A stretch of DNA of 64,000 nucleotides, from the NCBI RefSeq assembly GCF_018327685.1, contig NZ_BNEL01000001.1, forward strand, positions 1,674,001-1,738,000, read 5' to 3'. Under the pieces are notes generated by a model. The model did no database searches. It saw nothing but the letters and a program-made list of their open reading frames with translations, and had not been told where the DNA came from. Source of the DNA: Streptomyces sp. TS71-3 (GTDB taxonomy: Bacteria > Actinomycetota > Actinomycetes > Streptomycetales > Streptomycetaceae). This document shows, piece by piece, positions 25,515 to 34,151 of this stretch (position 1 is the first letter of the stretch; each line of letters opens with the position of its first letter). A program made the translations under genes and the position numbers.

Positions 25515-26603
25515 ATGCCACGCCGCACCGCGACGATGCTCGCCTCGACGCTGATCCTGATCGCATTGCTGTGTGCGGGTGTGTTCATCCGCGTGCCGTA
25601 CTCGGAGATGTCCCCGGGTCCGACGGTGAACACGCTCTCCGATCACAACGGCGAGCCGGTGCTGCAGATCTCCGGGCGCAAGAGCTATCCCGCGAGCGGC
25701 CACCTCAACATGACCACCGTCCGCGTCACCAGCGCCGAGTACAACATGAACCTCGTCGAGGCGGTCTACGGCTGGCTCGCGGACGACCGGCTCGTCGTGC
25801 CGCACCAGGCCATCTACCCGGACGGGCAGACCGAGCAGCAGTCCAACCAGGAGAACGCCGAGGAGTTCAGCCAGTCCCAGGAGAGCGCCAAGGTCGCCGC
25901 CCTGCGCGAGCTGCACATCCCGGTCAGGTCGTGGGTCGTCGTCGCCTCCGTGCTCAAGGGCGGCGCAGCCCAGGGCAGGCTGCACGCGGGCGACGTCATC
26001 AAGAGCGTGGACGGCAAGGCCGTGAAGAAGCCCGACGACGTGGCGAAGCTGGTCACCGAGCACAAGCCGGGTCAGGACGTGGTCTTCACCGTGGTCCCCG
26101 CCAAGGAGCAGGCCGCCGCCGAGAAGTCCGGGAAGGCGCCGAGCGGGACCCGGGATGTGCGGGTCACCACTCGCAAGGCCCCCGACGACGCCCGCGCGAT
26201 CGTCGGCATCCAGGCCGGCACCGACCACACCTATCCGTTCTCCATCGACATCAAGCTCGCCGACGTGGGCGGCCCGAGCGCGGGGCTGATGTTCTCCCTC
26301 GGCCTGGTCGACAAGCTGACGCCCGGGGACCTCACCGGCGGGTCGTTCGTGGCCGGCACCGGCACCATCGACGACTCCGGCAAGGTCGGCCGGATCGGCG
26401 GCATCGAGATGAAGACCATCGGCGCGCGGGACAAGGGCGCCAAGTACTTCCTGACCCCCCAGGGCAACTGCGCGACCGCCGAGAAGAACGTCCCCGCGGG
26501 CCTCACGCTCGTCAAGGTGAACACCATCCACGACGCCCTCGCCGCCCTGAAGGACATCCGCAGCGGCAAGACGGGCGCCCTGCCGACCTGCGCCAAGAAG
26601 TGA
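25515..26603 (+). CDS. PDZ-domain, Lon-type (S16) serine protease, membrane anchored
   Basis: 362 aa. An N-terminal transmembrane segment (ATMLASTLILIALLCAGVF) anchors it; most of the protein faces outside. A PDZ domain lies at ~140-220 (VVVASVLKGGAAQGRLHAGDVIKSVDGKAV). The C-terminal Lon protease-like domain has GGPSAGLMFSLG (catalytic Ser, ~256) and GKVGRIGGIEMKTIGA (catalytic Lys, ~300). The Ser/Lys dyad is intact, so it should be active. The mycobacterial orthologue also sits beside UPF0182. Substrates unknown. Confidence 0.9.
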   Translation: MPRRTATMLASTLILIALLCAGVFIRVPYSEMSPGPTVNTLSDHNGEPVLQISGRKSYPASGHLNMTTVRVTSAEYNMNLVEAVYGWLADDRLVVPHQAIYPDGQTEQQSNQENAEEFSQSQESAKVAALRELHIPVRSWVVVASVLKGGAAQGRLHAGDVIKSVDGKAVKKPDDVAKLVTEHKPGQDVVFTVVPAKEQAAAEKSGKAPSGTRDVRVTTRKAPDDARAIVGIQAGTDHTYPFSIDIKLADVGGPSAGLMFSLGLVDKLTPGDLTGGSFVAGTGTIDDSGKVGRIGGIEMKTIGARDKGAKYFLTPQGNCATAEKNVPAGLTLVKVNTIHDALAALKDIRSGKTGALPTCAKK

Positions 26604-26647
26604 CCCCGCGGGAGGCGCCCGGGAAGGGACGCGGGCCGGCTGACGGC

Positions 26648-26668
26648 GGGGCGGTGCGGCCCCGCCCC
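26648..26668. terminator. Hairpin between convergent PDZ-protease and PPA1309-family genes
   Basis: GGGGCGG / CCGCCCC, 7-bp stem with a 7-nt loop, between the two stops. Confidence 0.45.
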
Positions 26669-26700
26669 GGCGCCAGGCAGGCTGCCGCGCCCCTACGCCG

Positions 26701-27258
26701 CTACTCCTCGAACGTGGCCACCAGCGCGTCCGCGAGGCCCGGCACCAGCCCGGAACCGGTCAGCACCTCGGACGGCGAGTCCTTCTCGCGCAGCCGCAGG
26801 GCCGACTCGCGGGCGCCGTCGCGCAGCACCGCCACCGTCATCCGGACCTCCTGGCGGTCCGGGTGCTCGGCCACCCACTCCGCGAGCCGGGCGCCGTCCA
26901 GGTCGTCCGGCACCGACGCCTCGGCCGACGGCGGCAGCATCAGGCGCTCCACGGTCAGGGCGCAGCCGGTGATCGCATCCGGCCACGCGATGGTGCCGAG
27001 GAACGTGTCGAGCGGCTCGCCCGTTGGGACCTCCTCCTGCTCGATCGGGGTCAGCGAGCCCGCCGGGCCGTCCTCGGCCAGACCGAGGCGCTCGGCCAGA
27101 GAGGGCTCCTCGGACCGCAGCCGGGCGGTGTCGACGAGGGCGAACAGACGGGGAGACTGGTCCCAGCCGAGACCGGAGACGTACTCGTCGATCTCCAGCA
27201 CGGCACGGGTGAGGGGGCTCGCGGCCATCGGAGGGCCCGCGGGGGAATCGTTGGACAT
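26701..27258 (-). CDS. PPA1309 family protein
   Basis: 185 aa from ATG 27258; an in-frame TTG at 27264 would add two residues. No ribosome site; a CAGGAT box ends 7 nt before the ATG, so it is probably leaderless. Conserved features (ALVDTARL, TIAWPDAITGCALTVERLMLPP, EVRMTVAVLRDGARESALRLR) match the actinobacterial PPA1309 family of unknown function. Cytoplasmic, mildly acidic. Divergent from the UPF0182 gene, as I recall in other actinobacteria. Confidence 0.82.
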   Translation of the reverse strand: MSNDSPAGPPMAASPLTRAVLEIDEYVSGLGWDQSPRLFALVDTARLRSEEPSLAERLGLAEDGPAGSLTPIEQEEVPTGEPLDTFLGTIAWPDAITGCALTVERLMLPPSAEASVPDDLDGARLAEWVAEHPDRQEVRMTVAVLRDGARESALRLREKDSPSEVLTGSGLVPGLADALVATFEE

Positions 27259-27524
27259 GGGCAATATCCTGCCTGGTTCGGGGGCCCGAGCGGGAACTGT
27301 GTAAAGCCTCAGTAAGTTGCATCAGTGGGCCCTACGATCGCCGACGGCGCCCCGGCCCCGAAGGACCCGTGCGGAACCCTCGCAGAGGCACCCCAACGCA
27401 CACAAACCGCACACCACGTAAGAATCCATACCGCACATAACCTCATACGGCAGAACCGTCCTCAACGGACCGAACACCCGTCCACAGCAACCGACAGCTA
27501 TTCGCGAACTTCGAGGTGCGCACC

Positions 27525-30443
27525 TTGGCTTTCCAGATGCCGGACCGCGGCTCAGGCCCCACGGGGTCACGGATCAGAGTGGGCCGGCCCTCCCGGCGCG
27601 CCCGCACGCTGCTCTTGACGCTGGGCGTGCTGGCCGTGCTGGCCATGGCGTTCGTGATGTTCTCGGGGTTCTGGACGGAGCTGCTCTGGTACCGGTCCGT
27701 CAAGTACGCCTCCGTCTTCACCACCACGCTGTGGACCAAGATCGGGCTGTTCTGCGTCTTCGGGCTGCTGATGGCGGTGGCGGTCGCGCTGAACGTCTGG
27801 CTGGCGCACCGGCTGCGCCCGCCGCTCAGCGCCATGTCGATGGAGCAGCAGAACCTCGACCGCTACCGGATGGGGATCGCCCCGTACAAGAAGTGGATCC
27901 TGCTGGCGATCACGGCACTGGTGGGCCTGATCGCGGGCGCCTCGGCGGCCAGCCAGTGGCGCACCTGGCTGATGTGGGTCAACGGCGTGCCCTTCGGCCA
28001 GAAGGACCCGCAGTTCCACATGGACGTCTCCTTCTACGCGTTCGAGCTGCCCTGGTACCGCTTCCTGCTGGGCTTCGGGTTCGCCGCCGCGGTGATCTCC
28101 CTGATCGCCGCGGCCCTGACGCACTACCTGTACGGGGGGCTCAGGATCACCAGCCCGGGCGCCCGGGCCACCGGCGCGGCCACCAGCCACCTCTCGGTGC
28201 TGGTCGGCATCTTCGTCGCCCTGAAGGCCGTCGCCTACTGGCTCGACCGGTACGGCCTCGCGGTCAAGACCAGCGACTTCAAGGCGACGGGAAACTGGAC
28301 GGGCCTGCGGTACGTCGACGCCAACGCCTACCTGCCCGCCAAGACGATCCTGTTCTGCATCGCCGTCATCTGCGCCCTGCTGTTCTTCGCGACGCTGTGG
28401 CGCCGCACCTGGCAGCTTCCGGTCATCGGCCTGGGCCTGATGGTGCTCTCGGCGATCCTCATCGGCGGCCTGTACCCGGCGATCGTCCAGAAGTTCCAGG
28501 TCCAGCCGAACGAGCAGGCCAAGGAAGCGCCGTACATCGAGAAGAACATCCAGGCGACCCGCAAGGCCTACGGCATCGACGGCGTGACGCCCGTGGACTA
28601 CTCGGGCAAGGGCGCGGTCAGCAACGCCTCGAAGCAGCGCGCCGCCGCCGACTCCGCCGCCAGCTACCGGCTGAACGACCCCAACATCGTCTCGCCGACC
28701 TTCCAGCAGCTGGAGCAGGAGCGGACGTACTACCAGTTCCCGAAGACGCTCGACGTCGACCGCTACAACGGCCAGGACACGGTCATCGGCCTGCGTGAGC
28801 TGAACCTCTCGGGCGTCGACAAGCGCAACTGGATCAACGACCACTTCACCTACACCCACGGCTACGGCATCGTCGCGGCCAAGGGCACGGAGACGGACGC
28901 CAGCTCCAAGGGCGCGCCGCGGTTCACCGAGTCGGGCCTGCCGGCCGGGGGCGACCTCGGCAGCTACCAGCAGCGCGTCTACTACGGTGAGAAGACGAAC
29001 CAGTACTCGATCGTGGGCGGCCCGCAGAAGGAGCTCGACTACGAGCAGGACGGCGGCAACCAGAAGACCACCAGCTTCCGGGGCAAGGGCGGCGTCGACA
29101 TCTCCAGCCCGCTCAACCGCGCCGCGTACGCGGTGGCCTTCAACGAACCGCAGATCTTCTACTCGGGCGCCATCGGCAAGGGCTCGAAGATCCTCTACAA
29201 CCGCACGCCCAAGGAGCGCGTCGAGGCGGTCGCCCCCTGGCTGACGATCGACGGCGACGCCTACCCGTCCGTCGTCGACGGCCGCATCCAGTGGGTCGTC
29301 GACGCGTACACGACCTCCAACGGCTATCCCTACGCCTCGCGTACGACCCTCGGCGACACGACGGCCGACTCGCTCAACGAGGCCGACAACCAGCGCGCGG
29401 TGGTGGCCCAGCAGAACCAGGTCAACTACATCCGCAACTCCGTGAAGGCCACCGTCGACGCCTACGACGGCACGGTCAAGCTCTATACCTGGGACGACAA
29501 GGACCCGGTCCTGAAGACCTGGAAGAAGGCATTCCCCGGCACCGTGCTGCCGAAGAAGGACATCCCCCCGGACCTCATGGAGCATCTGCGCTACCCGCAG
29601 GACATGTTCAAGGTGCAGCGCGAGCTGCTGTCCCTCTACCACGTCACGACGCCCGACCAGTTCTACAACGCGAGTGACGCCTGGCAGGTCCCCAACGACC
29701 CCACCAAGAGGGACAACAGCCCCGTTCCGCCCTACTACCTGTCCCTGGCGATGCCGGACCAGAGCGGCCGGCAGTTCTCGCTGACGTCCACCTTCACCCC
29801 CAGCGGGCGGCCCAACCTGAGAGCGTTCATGGCCGTCGACGCGGACGCCACCAGCAAGGACTACGGCAAGATCAGACTCCTCAGGGTCACCGAGGACAAG
29901 GTCGACGGCCCCGAACAGGTGCAGAACAAGCTCAACTCCGTGACGCCCGTCGCGGACTTCATCCGCGACATGAAGGGCGCCGACTCGACCGTCCTCTACG
30001 GCAATCTGCTCACGGTGCCGCTGGACGACGGCTTCCTCTATGTGGAGCCGATCTACGCACAAGGGCGGAACTCCGAGTATCCGCTGCTGCGCAAGGTCGC
30101 CGTCTCCTACGGGAACAAGACCGGATTCGCGGACACCCTCGCCGACTCCCTCAACCAGGCCTTCGGCGTGGCCGGATCCCAGCCCGCCCAGCCACAGAAA
30201 CCCGGCGGGCAACAGGCGCCACCCGCGAGTCCCACGGTGAAGCAGGCCCTGAGCGATGCCCAGAAGGCCTTCGACGACGGCCAGAAGGCCCTGGAGAACC
30301 GCGACCTGGCCGCCTACGCCAAGGCGCAGGACAGGCTCAAGGACGCCCTCAAGCGCGCCGCGGACGCGCAGGACGCCGCCGACAGCAAGAACGGCAAGGG
30401 CGGCGGCACGAGCACCGGCAAGGGCTCGGGCGGGCAGGGCTGA
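27525..30443 (+). CDS. UPF0182 family integral membrane protein
   Basis: About 972 aa. Seven hydrophobic segments in the first ~330 residues ([37 protein letters not shown] and so on) are followed by a large extracytoplasmic domain and a Gln/Ala/Lys-rich helical tail ending GKGSGGQG. The family is universal in actinobacteria; its function is not established. The start is uncertain: TTG 27525 has GAGG 8 nt upstream, while ATG 27537 and GTG 27516 are in frame. The 266-bp divergent gap before it holds promoters for both genes that I cannot place with confidence. Confidence 0.9.
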   Translation: MAFQMPDRGSGPTGSRIRVGRPSRRARTLLLTLGVLAVLAMAFVMFSGFWTELLWYRSVKYASVFTTTLWTKIGLFCVFGLLMAVAVALNVWLAHRLRPPLSAMSMEQQNLDRYRMGIAPYKKWILLAITALVGLIAGASAASQWRTWLMWVNGVPFGQKDPQFHMDVSFYAFELPWYRFLLGFGFAAAVISLIAAALTHYLYGGLRITSPGARATGAATSHLSVLVGIFVALKAVAYWLDRYGLAVKTSDFKATGNWTGLRYVDANAYLPAKTILFCIAVICALLFFATLWRRTWQLPVIGLGLMVLSAILIGGLYPAIVQKFQVQPNEQAKEAPYIEKNIQATRKAYGIDGVTPVDYSGKGAVSNASKQRAAADSAASYRLNDPNIVSPTFQQLEQERTYYQFPKTLDVDRYNGQDTVIGLRELNLSGVDKRNWINDHFTYTHGYGIVAAKGTETDASSKGAPRFTESGLPAGGDLGSYQQRVYYGEKTNQYSIVGGPQKELDYEQDGGNQKTTSFRGKGGVDISSPLNRAAYAVAFNEPQIFYSGAIGKGSKILYNRTPKERVEAVAPWLTIDGDAYPSVVDGRIQWVVDAYTTSNGYPYASRTTLGDTTADSLNEADNQRAVVAQQNQVNYIRNSVKATVDAYDGTVKLYTWDDKDPVLKTWKKAFPGTVLPKKDIPPDLMEHLRYPQDMFKVQRELLSLYHVTTPDQFYNASDAWQVPNDPTKRDNSPVPPYYLSLAMPDQSGRQFSLTSTFTPSGRPNLRAFMAVDADATSKDYGKIRLLRVTEDKVDGPEQVQNKLNSVTPVADFIRDMKGADSTVLYGNLLTVPLDDGFLYVEPIYAQGRNSEYPLLRKVAVSYGNKTGFADTLADSLNQAFGVAGSQPAQPQKPGGQQAPPASPTVKQALSDAQKAFDDGQKALENRDLAAYAKAQDRLKDALKRAADAQDAADSKNGKGGGTSTGKGSGGQG

Positions 30444-30489
30444 CCTGATCAAATGCTCACCCGCGTCGTGATACGGTTCTGGAACACGA

Positions 30490-30563
30490 CGCGGGGTGGA
30501 GCAGCTCGGTAGCTCGCTGGGCTCATAACCCAGAGGTCGCAGGTTCAAATCCTGTCCCCGCTA
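30490..30563 (+). tRNA. Initiator tRNA-fMet (CAU), copy 1
   Basis: Cloverleaf with anticodon CAT at 30524-30526. Initiator hallmarks are the unpaired first base of the acceptor stem (C1 opposite U72) and three G-C pairs in the anticodon stem (GGG...CCC). CCA is not encoded. A TACGGT -10 box ends 12 nt upstream. Identical over 74 nt to the second copy at 33367. Confidence 0.95.
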
Positions 30564-30571
30564 CTCGGGAG

Positions 30572-30604
30572 AAGGCCCGGATCCAGACTCTGGATCCGGG
30601 CCTT
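30572..30604 (+). terminator. Terminator of tRNA-fMet copy 1
   Basis: Perfect 14-bp stem AAGGCCCGGATCCA / TGGATCCGGGCCTT with a 5-nt loop, 8 nt after the tRNA. Confidence 0.8.
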
Positions 30605-30606
30605 CC

Positions 30607-30710
30607 GCATGTCCGCTTCGCATGTCCGCTTCGCATGTCCGCTTCGCATGTCCGCTTCGCATGTCCGCTTCGCATGTCCGCTTCGCATGTCCGCTTCGCA
30701 TGTCCGCTCC
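30607..30710 (+). repeat. 13-bp minisatellite, eight units
   Basis: Seven perfect tandem copies of GCATGTCCGCTTC plus an eighth with one change (GCATGTCCGCTCC). The unit length is not a multiple of three, so all three frames stay open with a repeated 13-residue pattern; I do not regard these frames as genes. The array begins 2 nt after the tRNA terminator. The remaining gap to 31149 is GC-rich with GGGCCC runs and no gene; a TTGACT at 31055-31060 is a possible -35 without a good -10. Confidence 0.92.
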
Positions 30711-31149
30711 GGATCCCGGCCTTCGGCGTGTCCGGGGCCGGGTCCGGGCCCGGGCCCGGGTCCCGCGCCGGGCCATCCGCGTGTCCGGTCCGATCCATGG
30801 CGTCCCCGTGCCCGTTCGGGCCTACTGTGTGCCCGTGCGGGCCTTCCAGGCGCCCGGAACGGGTCCGCGGACCCAACTCCTCCGCGTACCCGGCGACCAG
30901 GCCTCTCCGGCGGGCGCCGTCCCGGTGGGCGGCGCCCGCGCGTCGGCGCTACGCGCCGCGCACGGCTCCGGCACCGGGGCGCGTCCGCACGGGGACCGGT
31001 CCGGTCGGACTAGTGCGACGATGCGGCACCCTCGCGGAGTTGAGAATCACGCGTTTGACTTATCTCTCTGTGGGCATGTCGACAAAACGCTGAAGTGACC
31101 TCACTGGCTGCGGTATACCAGGTGTACCAAGGTTGCAGGTGGTGCGACG

Positions 31150-33102
31150 ATGGATGGTATGGGGGATAAGGCAACTCTGTTGGAGACAGCCCGTTTTGTG
31201 CAGCAGGCCGACCGGGACAAGTCCGGGGTGGCCGCAGAGGAGGCCCGCCGGCGGCTCGCCGCCGAGGCCGGTGACGTCGAGGCCATGAGTGTCCTCGGCG
31301 CCACCATGCTGCGCCGTGGCGACCTCGACGGAGCCGAGCCCCTGCTGCGCGCCGCCACCACGGCCGGCGACCGGGCCGCCGCCAACAACCTGGGCGTCCT
31401 GCTGCACCAGCGCGGCTACCCGGACGAGGCCGCCGGCTGGTGGCGGGTGGCAGCCGTCGCCGGTTCGGCCGCGGCGGCGCACGCCCTGGGACGGCACCAC
31501 CGCGAGCGCGGCGACGAGCCCGCCGCGGCCTACTGGCTGCGGCAGTCCGCCGAGCAGGGCCACGTCCTCGGCGCGTACGCACTCGCCGATCTCCTGGAGC
31601 ACCGGAGCGAGGACGGCGTCGAGTACTGGATGCGCGCCGCCGCCGAGCACGGGCACAGGGAGGCCGCCTACCGGCTGGCCAGGATCCTCGACCTCAAGGC
31701 AGAGGAGAAGGGGGTCCAGGGCCCCGGGGGAGTACGCGCGGGGCCCAAGGGCGGCGCGCAGCGCGACGGAAGCAACCGTTCCGGGGCGCATCGGAGCAAG
31801 CGCGGAGCGGACGAGCACCGTGGTGCCGCCATGGCGCGCTCCGACGCCTCCGAGCCGCCTGCCGGCCCGGAGTCCGGGAGCCGGCAGCTCGCACCGGCCG
31901 ACGAGGCCGAGCAGTGGTACCGGCAGGCCGCCGCCCGCGGGCACCGGTGTGCCGCCCTGCACCTCGGGGCCATCCTGGAGAAGCGCGGTGCCCTGAAGGA
32001 GGCCGGGCGCTGGTACCTGACGTCCGCCAAGGACGGCGAGGCACGCGCCGCGTGCGCTCTCGGCTTCCTGCTGCGCGACGCCGGGGACCTGAAGAGCGCC
32101 GAGACGTGGTGGCTGAAGGCCGCCAAGGAGGGCGACGGGAACGCCGCCAACGCCCTCGGCGCGCTCCACGCGGAGCGCGGCGAGCCGCAGACGGCGGAGC
32201 GCTGGTACCGCGCCGCGCTGGAGGCGGGCGACATCAACGGCGCCTACAACCTCGGCCTGCTCTGCGCTGCGCGCAACCGCGGCCAGCAGGCGGAGCAGTG
32301 GTACCGCAGGGCCGCCTACGCGGGGCACCGCGAGGCCGCCAACGCGCTCGCCGTGCAGCTGCTCCAGAGCGGTGACGCGGAGGGCGCCGAGCCGTGGTTC
32401 TCCAAGGCCGCCGAGTCGGGCAGCGTCGACGCCGCGTTCAACCTCGGCATCCTCTGCGCGGGCCGCGGCGACGAGCGGGGCGCGCTCGCGTGGTACGGCC
32501 GTGCGGCGGCGGACGGGCACACCGAGGCGGCGCTCCAGGTCGGCATCGCGCGCCTCAAGGAGGGCGACGAGGCGGGCGCCGAGCGGCATCTGCGGTGCGC
32601 GGCGGGCGGCGGCAGCCCCGAGGCGGCGTACCGCCTGGCGACCCTGCTGGACGCACGCCGTCCCGTGCCGCCCGCGCACGAGCTCGGCGAGCCCGTGGTC
32701 GAGAAGACCGAGTGCGAGGAGTGGTACGAGCGCGCGGCCGGGCAGGGGCACCGGCGTGCCCAGGTGCGGGTCGGCATGCTGGCCGCTGCGCGGGGCGACG
32801 TCGTCGAGGCGGCGAACTGGTACCGCAGGGCCGCGGAGGCGGGCAGCCGCAACGGCGCGTTCAACCTCGGCCTGCTGCTCGCCAGGGAGGGCAGCGAGCC
32901 GGAGGCGGCGCTGTGGTGGCGGCGGGCCGCCGACGCGGGCCACGGGCGTGCCGCACTGCGTCTCGCGCTGCTCTTCGCGCGGCGCGGGGAGCTGGCCGAG
33001 GCGCAGCGGTGGAGCACGCGGGCCGCCGAGCTGGGGCCGGAGGAGGTCGCTGCGCGGGCGACGCGGCTGCGGGACGCCGTACGCCAGGAGCTGACGGCGT
33101 AG
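31150..33102 (+). CDS. Sel1-like repeat (TPR-like) protein
   Basis: 650 aa, almost entirely ~36-residue Sel1-like repeats of the form A..LG.L...RGD...A..WW..AA..G (for example NNLGVLLHQRGYPDEAAGWWRVAAVAG). A ~60-residue disordered, Arg/Gly/Ser-rich insert (~190-250) splits the array. No signal peptide, transmembrane segment or catalytic domain; probably a scaffold for protein contacts. ATG 31150 or 31159 are both possible; AGGTGG lies 8 nt before the first. It sits between two tRNA-fMet genes. Confidence 0.88.
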   Translation: MDGMGDKATLLETARFVQQADRDKSGVAAEEARRRLAAEAGDVEAMSVLGATMLRRGDLDGAEPLLRAATTAGDRAAANNLGVLLHQRGYPDEAAGWWRVAAVAGSAAAAHALGRHHRERGDEPAAAYWLRQSAEQGHVLGAYALADLLEHRSEDGVEYWMRAAAEHGHREAAYRLARILDLKAEEKGVQGPGGVRAGPKGGAQRDGSNRSGAHRSKRGADEHRGAAMARSDASEPPAGPESGSRQLAPADEAEQWYRQAAARGHRCAALHLGAILEKRGALKEAGRWYLTSAKDGEARAACALGFLLRDAGDLKSAETWWLKAAKEGDGNAANALGALHAERGEPQTAERWYRAALEAGDINGAYNLGLLCAARNRGQQAEQWYRRAAYAGHREAANALAVQLLQSGDAEGAEPWFSKAAESGSVDAAFNLGILCAGRGDERGALAWYGRAAADGHTEAALQVGIARLKEGDEAGAERHLRCAAGGGSPEAAYRLATLLDARRPVPPAHELGEPVVEKTECEEWYERAAGQGHRRAQVRVGMLAAARGDVVEAANWYRRAAEAGSRNGAFNLGLLLAREGSEPEAALWWRRAADAGHGRAALRLALLFARRGELAEAQRWSTRAAELGPEEVAARATRLRDAVRQELTA

Positions 33103-33241
33103 GGCGCGCTGCTTGGGGGCTGAGCCCCGGGGCACCCCTTGCGCGGGTCGCCCTTCCGGCGGGGGAGGCCGGTCGCCGGGGGCGGCTCCTGGGGGTTCTC
33201 TCGGCCGGTGGCGACCTGACGGTCTCAGTGTGGTCGCTCAC

Positions 33242-33258
33242 GCAGTTCCCCGCGCCCC
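33242..33258 (-). repeat. Dispersed Streptomyces repeat, core A (minus orientation)
   Basis: Minus-strand copy of the GGGGCGCGGGGAACTGC core described at 38582-39013, in the gap between the Sel1 gene and tRNA-fMet copy 2. Confidence 0.7.
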
Positions 33259-33324
33259 TTCCGGGGTGCGGTTGGAGGCTGACGTCAGGGAAACCGCGGG
33301 AGGGCGACAGGGAAAGAAACGGAT

Positions 33325-33354
33325 TTGCGACGGACACCGTTGGTCGCGTAGGGT
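33325..33354 (+). promoter_or_regulatory. Promoter of tRNA-fMet copy 2
   Basis: TTGCGA (33325-33330), 18 nt, TAGGGT (33349-33354), 12 nt before the tRNA 5' end. Confidence 0.65.
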
Positions 33355-33366
33355 CATGGACAACGA

Positions 33367-33443
33367 CGCGGGGTGGAGCAGCTCGGTAGCTCGCTGGGCT
33401 CATAACCCAGAGGTCGCAGGTTCAAATCCTGTCCCCGCTACCA
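33367..33443 (+). tRNA. Initiator tRNA-fMet (CAU), copy 2
   Basis: Same 74-nt sequence as the copy at 30490, with anticodon CAT at 33401-33403. Unlike copy 1, it encodes the 3' CCA (33441-33443). A separate promoter lies upstream. Confidence 0.95.
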
Positions 33444-33446
33444 AGG

Positions 33447-33484
33447 CGAAGGCCCGGTTCTGGAAGATCAGGACCGGGCCTTCG
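33447..33484 (+). terminator. Terminator of tRNA-fMet copy 2
   Basis: Perfect 12-bp stem CGAAGGCCCGGT / ACCGGGCCTTCG, with further partial pairing inside the loop, 3 nt after the CCA. Confidence 0.8.
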
Positions 33485-33595
33485 GCGTGTTTGCAGAGCC
33501 TTCCAGGGAGTGGGCTTTCCGGGGAGCCGGCCACCGGCCCCGTGCAGCTGGCAACAGGAGCGACCCCGGACCCCGGCGGCCGCGCGGGAACCGCG

Positions 33596-34006
33596 CTACG
33601 CGCAGTCGGGGCACAGTCCACGGTACGTGACCTCGGCCTCGGCGACCGCGAAGCCGAACCGTTCCGTGGCCGGCAGATCGGCCAGCGGATCGCCGCTCGG
33701 GTGGACGTCGCGGATCGCGCCGCAGCCGGAGCAGACCAGGTGGTGGTGCGGGCGGTGCGCGTTCGGGTCGTACCGCTTGGCGCGCTGGTCGGTGGAGACC
33801 TCCAGCACCTCGCCGAGCGAGACCAGCTCACCCAGTGTGTTGTACACCGTCGCCCGGGAGATCTCGGGAAGCTTGGCCACGGCGTGCGCGTGCACCTCGT
33901 CCGCGGTCATGTGCACGTGTTCGCCGTCGAGCACCTCGGCGACGACGCGCCGTTGTGCGGTCATCCGCCATCCGCGGCCGCGCAGTCGCTCCAGAAGGTC
34001 ACTCAT
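33596..34006 (-). CDS. Fur-family peroxide/metal regulator
   Basis: 136 aa. A winged-helix DNA-binding half (RMTAQRRVVAEVL...SRATVYNTLGEL) is followed by the dimerisation half with HHHLVCSGCGAI and a terminal CPDC, the structural zinc site. Sensory His/Asp residues fit PerR/CatR-type proteins. Transcribed divergently from a catalase gene; a 7-1-7 Fur-type box sits in the catalase promoter. Its own start is leaderless: TAGGAT, 6 nt, ATG. Likely represses the catalase until peroxide oxidises it; PerR-like rather than iron Fur is inference from context. Confidence 0.9.
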   Translation of the reverse strand: MSDLLERLRGRGWRMTAQRRVVAEVLDGEHVHMTADEVHAHAVAKLPEISRATVYNTLGELVSLGEVLEVSTDQRAKRYDPNAHRPHHHLVCSGCGAIRDVHPSGDPLADLPATERFGFAVAEAEVTYRGLCPDCA

Positions 34007-34012
34007 AGCACC

Positions 34013-34018
34013 ATCCTA
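34013..34018 (-). promoter_or_regulatory. -10 element TAGGAT of the Fur-family gene
   Basis: Minus-strand TAGGAT followed by 6 nt and ATG 34006; leaderless. Confidence 0.55.
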
Positions 34019-34067
34019 GCATTGGGTGGTGACCAGTTCCGTAACGAGTGTGAGTCTGGAAGACAGC

Positions 34068-34095
34068 TTGACTTAGACAATGTCTATCGTAGGAT
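34068..34095 (+). promoter_or_regulatory. Catalase promoter with embedded Fur-family operator
   Basis: TTGACT (34068-34073), 16 nt, TAGGAT (34090-34095). The spacer is filled by TTAGACA-A-TGTCTAT (34073-34087), a 7-1-7 inverted repeat with one mismatch, the classic Fur/PerR box shape. A repressor bound there would block RNA polymerase. Confidence 0.72.
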
Positions 34096-34151
34096 CGAGT
34101 CGGCACATCAGCCACGGCAAGGGATCGGCAGCAAGGACGCAGGAGGCAGAC

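Noticed and set aside
27567..30548. 993-codon open frame antisense to the UPF0182 gene
   Set aside because: High G+C leaves antisense frames open. It has no domain, and the sense strand encodes a clear membrane protein with matching codon bias.
30607..30710. CRISPR-like array or coding repeats in the 13-bp minisatellite
   Set aside because: Units abut with no spacers, so not CRISPR; repeated frames exist only because of the tandem DNA repeat.
31113..31131. GGTATACCAGGTGTACC as a DasR box
   Set aside because: Shares only TGGTAC-like pieces with the dre pattern and precedes a Sel1-repeat gene with no aminosugar link.
31060..33135. 691-codon frame antisense to the Sel1-repeat gene
   Set aside because: Mirror image of the repeat gene; no start signal or family resemblance.
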